A stretch of 6,178 nucleotides of DNA from Microcaldota archaeon (GCA_021805625.1 JAJZEU010000112.1:1-6178), one strand, 5' to 3'; positions 1 through 5,086 are shown, counted from the first letter of the stretch. Notes: generated from the sequence alone by a model not told the origin. Made by a program: numbers and translations.

Positions 1-122
1 ACATGGAATACGCAGGTTACGAGAAGCTGCCTAAGGATTTGCAGGACAAGATAGTACACGAGATAAGGGTTAGAAAAGGGCAGCCTCCGGAACCGCCGAA
101 GGCCAGCCAGTTCATAGATTGA
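1..122 (+). CDS. C-terminal fragment, probably archaeal elongation factor 2 (5' end outside window)
   Basis: The frame is open from the left edge to a TGA at 120-122 and gives about 39 residues. They include GYEKLPKDLQDKIVHEIRVR, then a basic RKG and a proline-rich stretch (QPPEPPKASQFID). The pattern of a leucine/proline-containing helix, an 'IRxRKG' turn and a Pro-Pro run before an aromatic residue near the terminus is how I remember archaeal EF-2 ending; eukaryotic eEF2 ends with a comparable RKRKG/RKRHG and proline pattern. EF-2 is the GTPase that drives ribosomal translocation. The GTPase domain and the diphthamide histidine would lie outside the window, so the assignment rests on the tail alone. 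The neighbours are ribosomal protein genes, which is compatible. An unrelated protein with a similar tail cannot be excluded. Confidence 0.55.
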   Translation, partial: MEYAGYEKLPKDLQDKIVHEIRVRKGQPPEPPKASQFID

Positions 123-138
123 CTGCTGAATGCGTAGC

Positions 139-146
139 TATAAATA
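139..146 (+). promoter_or_regulatory. TATA box for the L7Ae-S28e-L24e operon
   Basis: TATAAATA lies in the 79-base gap after the upstream stop codon. Transcription starting about 26 bases downstream, near 168-170, would give a leader of roughly 30 bases that contains the GAGGTG ribosome binding site. The motif position is seen directly; the start site is inferred from normal archaeal TATA-to-start spacing. Confidence 0.6.
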
Positions 147-189
147 GTTTGATGCTGTAAGTGCAATGCGCTAATTGCACCAATGAAAC

Positions 190-195
190 GAGGTG
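190..195 (+). promoter_or_regulatory. Shine-Dalgarno site that decides the L7Ae start
   Basis: GAGGTG matches the archaeal GGAGGTGA consensus and sits 6 bases before the ATG at 202. The alternative in-frame GTG at 193 is part of this motif itself, so the ATG at 202 is the better start. Confidence 0.65.
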
Positions 196-201
196 TCTCA
201 A

Positions 202-675
202 ATGACAAAATCTTACGTGAAATTCGAAGTGGCAAAGGAAGTGGCTGACAAGACCTACGAGGCAGTGAGGCTTGCCAAGCAGAGCGGAGTGGTGAGGAAA
301 GGGGTCAACGAGGCTACCAAGAGCGTTGAACGAGGACTGGCTTCTCTTGTAGTAATAGCTGAAGATATAGAGCCTGAGGAAGTGGTAATGCACCTTCCTG
401 GCCTGTGCGAGCAGAGGAAGATTGCCTTCACGTATGTGCCTGCAAAGCTTGAGCTTGGCAAAGCGATAGGGCTAAAGGTGCCCTGCGCTGCGATAGCCAT
501 AGAGAAGGCAGGCGAGGCGGAGAAGGGGATAAGCGAGATCAAGTCCAGGCTGAGCGGCAAGGCCCAGGCAGAGCCAAAGACGGAGAAGAAGGAAGAGAAA
601 AAGGCGCCCAAGCAGCAGGCTGCCAAGAAGGAAGAGAAGGCGGAGACGCAGGAGCAAACGCAGCAGGCGCAATGA
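202..675 (+). CDS. rpl7ae: Ribosomal protein L7Ae (large subunit; kink-turn RNA binding)
   Basis: The protein has 157 residues from the ATG at 202. L7Ae binds kink-turn RNA in 23S rRNA. In archaea it is also a core subunit of box C/D and H/ACA guide RNPs and of RNase P. The family signature is clear: GVVRKGVNEATK at residues 29-40, followed by ERGLASLVVIAEDIEP and a central region ending in VPAKLELGKAIG at 79-90. The usual archaeal protein is about 120 residues, and the core here ends near 118. Residues 119-157 are an extra tail made almost only of K, E, Q, A and T, probably disordered. The start is supported by GAGGTG 6 bases upstream. The stop codon overlaps the S28e ribosome binding site, which suggests coupled translation. 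This is the first gene of a three-gene ribosomal protein operon. Confidence 0.95.
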   Translation: MTKSYVKFEVAKEVADKTYEAVRLAKQSGVVRKGVNEATKSVERGLASLVVIAEDIEPEEVVMHLPGLCEQRKIAFTYVPAKLELGKAIGLKVPCAAIAIEKAGEAEKGISEIKSRLSGKAQAEPKTEKKEEKKAPKQQAAKKEEKAETQEQTQQAQ

Positions 676-678
676 GGT
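674..678 (+). promoter_or_regulatory. Ribosome binding site for S28e, overlapping the L7Ae stop
   Basis: GAGGT starts within the L7Ae stop codon and lies 8 bases before the ATG at 687. An earlier ATG at 680 is in another frame and soon stops, so 687 is the start. Confidence 0.5.
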
Positions 679-686
679 AATGGTAG

Positions 687-929
687 ATGCCAGGAGAACA
701 GGCAAATCAGGAAGCGCGGCCGCTTGACGGCTACACTGCGGAAGTGGTAGAGGTCATAAAAGGACATACTGGTCTTTATGGCGAGATAAAGCAGGTAATG
801 TGCAAGATCCTCGACGGCAGGGACAGGGGCAGGGTCATAAGAAGAAACGTTGCAGGGAAGGTCAAGAAGGGTGACATACTCAGGCTGCCTGACACCAACA
901 GGGAAGCAAGGCCCATAGTCGCAAGGTGA
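687..929 (+). CDS. rps28e: Ribosomal protein S28e (small subunit)
   Basis: The 80-residue product is close to the usual 70-80 for this archaeal/eukaryotic small-subunit protein, an OB-like beta barrel near the mRNA exit region of the 30S subunit. Recognisable parts are AEVVEVIKGHTGLYGEIKQV at residues 18-37, CKILDGRDRGRVIRRNVAGK at 39-58, and KKGDILRL at 60-67 followed by an Arg/Glu-rich end. These correspond to the family pattern of 'GRTGxxGExxQVxCxIL-GRDxGRxIxRNVxGPVxxGDIL'. The first 12 or so residues (PGEQANQEARPL) are a short polar extension. The gene starts 11 bases after the L7Ae stop. Its TGA at 927-929 lies inside the ribosome binding site of L24e, so the three genes should be cotranscribed and translationally coupled. 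Confidence 0.93.
   Translation: MPGEQANQEARPLDGYTAEVVEVIKGHTGLYGEIKQVMCKILDGRDRGRVIRRNVAGKVKKGDILRLPDTNREARPIVAR
924..929 (+). promoter_or_regulatory. Ribosome binding site for L24e, overlapping the S28e stop
   Basis: AGGTGA is an exact part of GGAGGTGA and includes the S28e stop codon. It lies only 4 bases before the ATG at 934, a rather short spacing, but there is no better start nearby. Confidence 0.55.
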
Positions 930-933
930 TGGC

Positions 934-1098
934 ATGAAGTGCACATACTGCCAAAATGATATAGAGAGGGGCACGGGCATAATGTACGTCAGAAAGACAG
1001 GAGCGATAAGGTTCTTCTGCTCAAACCGCTGCTACAAGTTCGATATCGTATACAAGAAGAAGCCGAAGCTTAAGGAGATGCGCAAAGGCAACAAATAA
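934..1098 (+). CDS. rpl24e: Ribosomal protein L24e (zinc-binding, large subunit)
   Basis: This is a 54-residue protein starting MKCTYCQNDIERGTGIMYVR and ending KEMRKGNK. L24e is a small 50S protein of archaea and eukaryotes with a treble-clef zinc fold. The four zinc ligands are visible: C3 and C6 (CxxC) at the N-terminus, and C29 and C33 in FFCSNRCYKF. The basic tail KKKPKLKEMRKGNK suits rRNA contact. The length is at the short end for archaeal L24e (usually about 55-70). It follows S28e by 4 bases with a strong ribosome binding site, the standard L7Ae-S28e-L24e order. In many archaea ndk and infB come next; here the coding block ends and a 208-base spacer begins. Confidence 0.92.
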   Translation: MKCTYCQNDIERGTGIMYVRKTGAIRFFCSNRCYKFDIVYKKKPKLKEMRKGNK

Positions 1099-1137
1099 GG
1101 TCTCTGCGCTTTGCAGTCTTATTTTGTGCGCAGAGCC
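1099..1137 (+). terminator. Possible hairpin terminator / 3' UTR after L24e
   Basis: CTCTGCGC at 1102-1109 is perfectly complementary to GCGCAGAG at 1128-1135. GG at 1099-1100 can add pairs with CC at 1136-1137 around a bulged T. The loop holds a T-rich stretch (CTTATTTT, 1118-1125). It begins directly after the L24e stop, as expected of an operon end. Archaeal termination depends mainly on T-tracts and this one is interrupted, so function is uncertain. Confidence 0.35.
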
Positions 1138-1224
1138 ACGAACGGTCCCGGTCGGCAGCATGCCAAAACATGTGCTGCAAAGCGAGCGCAACGCGATTCG
1201 GGCCTTTTCCCAAAAACGCTTTGC
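1107..1224 (+). repeat. Competing inverted repeats in the spacer after L24e
   Basis: CGCTTTGCAG (1107-1116) is the exact reverse complement of CTGCAAAGCG (1175-1184). The same central element also pairs over 8 bases with CGCTTTGC at 1217-1224, and its left part (TGCTGC, 1173-1178) pairs with GCAGCA at 1155-1160. These three pairings exclude one another, as does the hairpin at 1102-1135. No tRNA, C/D box or other known RNA was recognised, and no convincing ORF occupies the spacer. Confidence 0.4.
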
Positions 1225-1270
1225 TGTACGCAATTTTACCGAGGGATTCACCGCAAAATTATGAGTAAGA

Positions 1271-1278
1271 TTTATAAG
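1271..1278 (+). promoter_or_regulatory. TATA box for the 1307-2626 gene
   Basis: TTTATAAG lies 29-36 bases before the ATG at 1307. The usual spacing would put the transcript start near 1300-1303, leaving a leader of only a few bases. No Shine-Dalgarno motif precedes the ATG, which agrees with a nearly leaderless mRNA. A second A/T run, 1285-1295, is too close to the start to serve as the main TATA box. Confidence 0.5.
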
Positions 1279-1295
1279 CAAAGAAATATATATAT

Positions 1296-1368
1296 CTATT
1301 GATACTATGCCAAAGATTGTACCAAAGACTGTGGAGAAATCTGCTATTGATACTATGCCAAAGATTGT
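1296..1368 (+). repeat. Direct repeat of 25 bases spanning the start codon
   Basis: Bases 1296-1320 and 1344-1368 are identical. The offset of 48 bases (16 codons) keeps the frame. Each copy contains CTATTGATACT, an ATG and CCAAAGATTGT. A related unit, CCAAAGACTGTGGAGAAA (1322-1339), is nearly the same as 1358-1375, so three CCAAAGAYTGT units occur at 1310, 1322 and 1358. The result is two in-frame ATGs (1307 and 1355) with the same local context. Confidence 0.9.
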
Positions 1369-2626
1369 GGAGAAACCTAATTTTCTGAACCAGAGCCAGG
1401 AAACTGCCAATGCGACAGACATAAAGCAGCAACAGGCCGTTGCTCTGAACAACATAGCAGAGGGGGTAAAGGGAATGTTGTTTAGCACGTTCTATGAGGA
1501 TGGGGCAATTAAAAATGCGGACTCAGTGAAGGGGGGAAGCCTGGATGAGAATATTGCAAAGATAAACGCCACTTTCCTTAACTTGTGGAAGGCTGCATAC
1601 GAGCAGCATAATGACAACAAAGAGTTGATCGACAAGGTAAAGGTAATAAATGGCATGATCGGGGAAGTGCAAATGGGCATATTCGGGTTCCAGGCAAAAT
1701 TCAATGGAAAACTTGGCGGTTTTGCAGGCGTGGATACAAAGGAAAAGGCCGACGCCGTAATTGCTGCCAATACATCGGAGATATTGAAGCATGCGCATTA
1801 CACGGAAAATGCGCCATTATACAAAAGCGTAGAAGATTTCACGCTCAGCATGTTCAGCGAATTCACAAAAACGTTCAAAGGAGGCGCTTCTGGAGAAGGA
1901 GCAGGTGCGCAGACAAAATCAGGACAACCAAATGTAATCGCACCACAAGATACTGTAAAAGGAACAAGTGAGAAAGATGCTGAAGCGCTAGCCGAAGCGC
2001 AGAGGCATGCGAAGGCAGAGAGGTATAAGAAATCAATCAGCAGGGCGGAGCGGCTGCAGGCTGCCGGATCCTTTATATTGCATTCAACGGCGCTTGAATT
2101 GCTCTTCGGCTTGGGGGCAGCCACAGTTACAGCATTGCATTCATTAGAGGCACTGCCGGAATTCGGCAAGGTATTCGCCGGCATAACCGTTGGTTGGGTA
2201 AGTACAGGCTTCTTCATAAGGAAATTCGGAGATTTGAGGGTGGGATATGCAAAAAGGAAGGCCGCAGAGGTAGATGCAGAGTCAAGAGAGATGCAGCTTG
2301 AAGAATACAAGATGAGAATTGAAGGAGCAAAGGAGCGTGCTGAAAAAGCGGGGAAAAATGCCTTGAGAAATGCTAAGAAAGGTGTTATAGGAGGATTGGG
2401 AGGATTAGGAGCAACAGCCATTGCGGGGGCTGCCACATACTTTTATGCACCTGCTTTCCTTAATTATGTGGTTATCAGCGGAATGGCTCTAGCAACAATA
2501 TATATGCTTGATCAAATAACAAAGACATTCCTAGAGAGGCATAGGGAAAAACGCGAGACGAAGACGGCAGAGAAGCTAGAGATAGAGAAAGCTTCCATGG
2601 AGATAAAAGCATCTGCTAGGGATTGA
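1307..2626 (+). CDS. Unrecognised membrane protein with two coiled-coil/TM-hairpin units
   Basis: I do not recognise a family for this 439-residue protein. Residues 1-23 are a repetitive PKIV/TVEK segment. Residues 24-190 look soluble and helical, with motifs such as EGVKGMLFSTFYEDGA and KVINGMIGEVQMGIFGFQAK. Residues 191-220 are a Gly/Ser/Thr/Gln linker. Then come a charged Ala-rich helix (221-250), two hydrophobic segments (about 253-277 and 286-304), a second charged helix (306-358), two more hydrophobic segments (about 359-383, starting with the glycine-rich GVIGGLGGLGATAIAGAA, and 384-404), and a charged C-terminal helix (405-439). That gives four likely membrane spans as two hairpins, each preceded by a coiled coil. 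There is no cleavable signal peptide and no cysteine. It has its own TATA box and no ribosome binding site. The ATG at 1355 is an alternative start (423 residues). The N-terminal domain and charged helices probably face one side of the membrane; which side is not clear. Confidence 0.75.
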   Translation: MPKIVPKTVEKSAIDTMPKIVEKPNFLNQSQETANATDIKQQQAVALNNIAEGVKGMLFSTFYEDGAIKNADSVKGGSLDENIAKINATFLNLWKAAYEQHNDNKELIDKVKVINGMIGEVQMGIFGFQAKFNGKLGGFAGVDTKEKADAVIAANTSEILKHAHYTENAPLYKSVEDFTLSMFSEFTKTFKGGASGEGAGAQTKSGQPNVIAPQDTVKGTSEKDAEALAEAQRHAKAERYKKSISRAERLQAAGSFILHSTALELLFGLGAATVTALHSLEALPEFGKVFAGITVGWVSTGFFIRKFGDLRVGYAKRKAAEVDAESREMQLEEYKMRIEGAKERAEKAGKNALRNAKKGVIGGLGGLGATAIAGAATYFYAPAFLNYVVISGMALATIYMLDQITKTFLERHREKRETKTAEKLEIEKASMEIKASARD

Positions 2627-2649
2627 GCGCACAGTTGCTGCGCAGTTGC
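2627..2649 (+). repeat. Short imperfect tandem repeat / small hairpin after the membrane protein gene
   Basis: GCGCACAGTTGC (2627-2638) is followed by GCGCAGTTGC (2640-2649), the same unit minus two bases. GCGCA (2627-2631) can also pair with TGCGC (2639-2643) around a 7-base loop directly after the stop codon. No T-tract follows, so a terminator role is weak. Confidence 0.4.
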
Positions 2650-2656
2650 GAAAAGG

Positions 2657-2664
2657 CTAAATAT
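2657..2664 (+). promoter_or_regulatory. TATA-like box for thiI
   Basis: CTAAATAT is centred about 25 bases before the ATG at 2685. Standard archaeal spacing would place the transcript start on or next to that ATG, so thiI may be leaderless. The motif is less canonical than the other two in the window. Confidence 0.4.
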
Positions 2665-2684
2665 CGGCGGTGGCATCTTTTATC

Positions 2685-3848
2685 ATGGCTTATCCTAAAG
2701 TCATCTTAGTGCACTTCGGCGAACTCTGGCTGAGGGGCAAGAACAGACCTTCTTACATAGCTGTGCTTAGACACAACATCATAAGGCAGCTTAATGGTGA
2801 GAGATTCAAGCTTTACTACAAATACGACAGGTTCCTCATAGAGCCGGATGCTGACGAGGATCTGGAGAAGATAGTCGGGAAGCTATCGCATGTTTTTGGG
2901 ATAAGCAGGATAGCAGTGGCAGAGGGGGCAGCCCCCGAGCTTGGCGCAATAGTTTCCGCGGCTTCCAAGGCAATCGAAGCCCTTTCGGCCGGGGATGCCA
3001 AGAGGCTCAGGATAGTTTCCCACAGGTCCTACAAGAATCTGCCATTCGATTCGAATGACATCGTGAAGAGTCTTTCAGAAGTGGCACGCAGCTCTGGCCT
3101 GATTCCCGTGAACAAGGGCTATGATACCACGCTTTTCGTTAATGTCACCAAGGAAAGCGCATACATCTATGATAATAACTTGGCAGGACAGAGAGGTCTG
3201 CCCGTGGGGAGCAGCGGGAAATGCATAGTCCTGTTTTCAGGAGGGATAGACTCCCCAGTTGCAGCGTGGTTTGCGATGAAGAGGGGGCTTATCCCTGTGT
3301 ACCTGCATGTGCATCCGTCTCTCAAGCAGGAAGGACTTAAAGAAACGAAAATACACAGGCTCACAGAGATGCTCTCTGAGTATTATCCTGGCTACAAGGC
3401 GTATTACATACCTGCCCACATATTCCAGGCAGCAGCTACGAAGGCAGAAAAGAGGTACGAGGGGGTGCTCTTCAAGGCATTCCTGTTCAGGCTCGCTGAA
3501 AAAATTGCGAAGAAGGAAGGGGCCAAAATAATGGTTACTGGAGAAAGCATAGGCCAAGTGGCGTCGCAGACAATAGACAACATTGCCGCGTCGCAATACG
3601 GCATCAAGATGCCAGTAGTGATGCCGCTTTCCGGCTTTGACAAGGAGGAGATAATATCGGTAGCTAGGACCATAGGAACATATGAAGAGTCAATAAAACC
3701 TTACAGGGACGTATGCGCGATGGGAGCCAACAAACCCGCCACAACAACTGGCATAGACCGCATGAAAAAAATGCTGAAGGACATTAGCATGGGAGACGTG
3801 GTAAGAAGGTCGATGAAGCTGGCTTATGTTGTAGAGAAAGAAGCGTGA
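2685..3848 (+). CDS. thiI: ThiI, tRNA 4-thiouridine sulfurtransferase
   Basis: This 387-residue enzyme adenylates U8 of tRNA and replaces the oxygen with sulfur; in some organisms ThiI also supports thiazole synthesis. Domain order fits the family. The N-terminal ferredoxin-like part starts VILVHFGELWLRGKNRPSY, like the family's 'YGEixLKGKNR'. A THUMP domain covers roughly 60-165. The PP-loop ATPase domain follows, with SGGIDSPVAAW at 185-195 and TGESIGQVASQT at 285-296. There is no rhodanese domain, as is usual in archaea. Only two cysteines exist, C180 (SSGKCIVLF) and C344 (PYRDVCAMGANKP, in the region of the conserved catalytic cysteine). The ATG at 2685 is chosen because the homologous N-terminus begins there. 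An upstream in-frame GTG at 2670 would add MASFI, with no good ribosome binding site. It is convergent with the signal peptidase gene. Confidence 0.93.
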   Translation: MAYPKVILVHFGELWLRGKNRPSYIAVLRHNIIRQLNGERFKLYYKYDRFLIEPDADEDLEKIVGKLSHVFGISRIAVAEGAAPELGAIVSAASKAIEALSAGDAKRLRIVSHRSYKNLPFDSNDIVKSLSEVARSSGLIPVNKGYDTTLFVNVTKESAYIYDNNLAGQRGLPVGSSGKCIVLFSGGIDSPVAAWFAMKRGLIPVYLHVHPSLKQEGLKETKIHRLTEMLSEYYPGYKAYYIPAHIFQAAATKAEKRYEGVLFKAFLFRLAEKIAKKEGAKIMVTGESIGQVASQTIDNIAASQYGIKMPVVMPLSGFDKEEIISVARTIGTYEESIKPYRDVCAMGANKPATTTGIDRMKKMLKDISMGDVVRRSMKLAYVVEKEA

Positions 3849-4046
3849 CCTCTGCCTAGCGAAAAATCCCACAGAAACCTTTGGTAAAGGTTTCATCGGA
3901 AGATGAAAAGTTTGTGGGATGAGAGCGAACCGCAGAAAAGTAGAAATGCCTCCTTTTCCATCGGAGACTATGGCTTCATACCGTTGTTCGTTCCGGGAAG
4001 CCCACACTCTTTAGTAGCGGCGAGGAGATGTCACTGCTAGCGGAGG
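3849..4046 (+). ncRNA. Candidate structured RNA or structured 3' UTR after thiI
   Basis: The interval is closed by CCTCTGCCTAGC (3849-3860, directly after the thiI stop) pairing with GCTAGCGGAGG (4036-4046), 11 pairs with one G-U and one bulged C. Inside is a compact three-way junction. Its P1 is ATCCCACA 3866-3873 with TGTGGGAT 3913-3920, its P2 is AAACCTTT 3875-3882 with AAAGGTTT 3886-3893, and its P3 is CATC 3894-3897 with GATG 3902-3905, capped by a GGAA (GNRA) tetraloop. GCGAAC (3925-3930) can pair with GTTCGT (3986-3991). The GNRA loop and the G-U pair favour the plus strand. The family is not recognised; it lacks tRNA, C/D-box or RNase P signatures that I can see. It overlaps the last codons of the signal peptidase gene on the other strand. 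Confidence 0.35.
3861..3920 (-). terminator. Hairpin plus T-tract, possible terminator of the smc-signal peptidase operon
   Basis: Read on the minus strand, the 8-base stem (3920-3913 with 3873-3866) runs straight into five T's (complement of 3862-3866). The stem encloses two smaller hairpins. It lies about 117 bases after the signal peptidase stop, within the spacer between convergent genes. This is an alternative, or additional, explanation of the plus-strand junction listed at 3849-4046. Confidence 0.4.
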
Positions 4047-5086
4047 ATTTGCTGGTTGCAGCCGGGCACGCTGCCGAACTGGCCGCTTATTATGAGCTTG
4101 AGATACCCGATTACAGGGATGTCCGCAATCACATATCCTACTACATTCTTCTGCCCTGCAGGGTAGTTTGAAAACTCGATGTCGAGGGAGGGATTGTTGT
4201 CTCCTTTTGTAAGAGTGTAGTAGCTGCTGTCAACGCGTATGACTGCATAAAGCCTGTGTATTATGTCGCCGCTAAACGAATCTTGAGGCGTGGTCCTGTA
4301 GACTATTATGGGATTGCTGTAGTTCTCGGTTATGGTTTCATTGCCGAAAGCTATGCTTGAGGTATATATGATGCTGTACTCGCTACCATTGAGCAGCACC
4401 TTCCCGACTGAGTAATTGTACTTTATGAGGTTATTTGACTGGCCGCTTATGCACTTATAATAGTTGTACTGCTGGCCGAGATAGTTGTATGTATCAAGGC
4501 ACTTTGTGTTGTAAAGAGCCACAGAATATCCTATGCCGGGCGGTATGATCTCGGTTATCTCCGACTCGTTGTTTCCCATGAATGCGTAGAACGCCAGGAA
4601 CTCGCTGCTCATGTTGGCTTCCATGGATGAGAATTCTGCTTGCGTCATGTTTATGACAGGTATCTTGTGCTGCTCAATGAAGTTACTCATGTTTGGGATG
4701 CCATGCAATGCCACAAGATCGCCCCTGTGCAGAACAGGAAGCATGCTGCAGCTTGCAACTGCGTCTATGGGGGAGGTTGTCTGCAGCACCACTATAAGCA
4801 CTACCCATATGGCAACAGCTATTCCTATCGCATACAATATGTCGTAGGCGCTCTTCCGTGCGCCTTCTGTATGTATGCTAACCCGGAACTCCAGCACAAG
4901 GATGAACACCAGCACAGCGAAAACGGCAAGGCCTATTAGGGGGTTGTTGTGCAGGGCGTAAAGGATCAGGAGCAGTAGGAGCAGCAGGTATGCTGGCCAG
5001 ACTGGCGTTTTTTTCTTACCTGCGGTTTTGCCCTTTTTTGCGCCGCCCTGCATTGCGGTATTCTGCTTTGCTGTTTTCCGAGCCAA
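4037..5086 (-). CDS. Type I signal peptidase, archaeal SEC11-like, with large insertion
   Basis: This membrane serine protease should remove signal peptides from exported proteins on the outer face of the membrane. A Lys-rich N-terminus (1-27) is followed by hydrophobic segments at about 31-46, 49-66 and 82-102. Catalytic boxes are clear: CSMLPVLHRGDLV with nucleophile Ser114, GDIIHRLYAVIR with His277, and TKGDNNPSLD with Asp296 and Asp302. A histidine in place of the bacterial lysine marks the archaeal/ER type. A final VVGYVIADIPVIGYLKLI matches the family's C-terminal region. The length of 349 is far above the usual 150-220, because Ser114 and His277 are 163 residues apart. The insertion has eight N-x-S/T sequons and C196/C212. 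Start: TTG at 5086 with GGGTG 7 bases upstream, 2 bases after the smc stop. The ATG at 5053 (11 residues shorter) has no ribosome binding site. Confidence 0.88.
   Translation of the reverse strand: MARKTAKQNTAMQGGAKKGKTAGKKKTPVWPAYLLLLLLLILYALHNNPLIGLAVFAVLVFILVLEFRVSIHTEGARKSAYDILYAIGIAVAIWVVLIVVLQTTSPIDAVASCSMLPVLHRGDLVALHGIPNMSNFIEQHKIPVINMTQAEFSSMEANMSSEFLAFYAFMGNNESEITEIIPPGIGYSVALYNTKCLDTYNYLGQQYNYYKCISGQSNNLIKYNYSVGKVLLNGSEYSIIYTSSIAFGNETITENYSNPIIVYRTTPQDSFSGDIIHRLYAVIRVDSSYYTLTKGDNNPSLDIEFSNYPAGQKNVVGYVIADIPVIGYLKLIISGQFGSVPGCNQQILR

Noticed and set aside
255..980. Long open frame on the minus strand (241 codons)
   Set aside because: It lies opposite L7Ae, S28e and the start of L24e, which are certain. 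The product is Ser/Leu/Cys-rich antisense-type sequence with no domain.
1111..1302. Possible 63-residue plus-strand gene in the spacer after L24e
   Set aside because: It would start with TTG and lacks a ribosome binding site. The product is Arg/Cys-rich without pattern, and the interval is better explained by inverted repeats and a promoter.
1798..2436. 212-codon minus-strand frame opposite the membrane protein gene
   Set aside because: It is a shadow of the plus-strand gene, whose domain pattern, promoter and neighbours are coherent. The minus-strand product is Ser/Pro/Ala-rich without motifs.
2670..2684. GTG start that would add five residues (MASFI) to ThiI
   Set aside because: ThiI proteins begin close to the 'VILVxFGE' motif, the ATG at 2685 fits this, and the TATA-like box at 2657 points to transcription starting near 2685.
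3894..3912. Hammerhead ribozyme core or box C motif around GATGAAA
   Set aside because: The required CTGATGA and matching GAAA/stem order are missing, and no D box (CTGA) lies at the right distance.
3690..4007. 105-codon minus-strand frame covering much of the thiI-signal peptidase spacer
   Set aside because: About half is antisense to thiI, the product has no recognisable pattern, and the spacer bases show RNA-like pairing instead.
3890..4010. tRNA or RNase P RNA in the thiI 3' spacer
   Set aside because: I looked for a T-arm (GGTTCGA...), an acceptor with CCA, and RNase P core sequences on both strands. GTTCG occurs (3986-3990, and as complement at 3926-3930) but without a proper T-stem.
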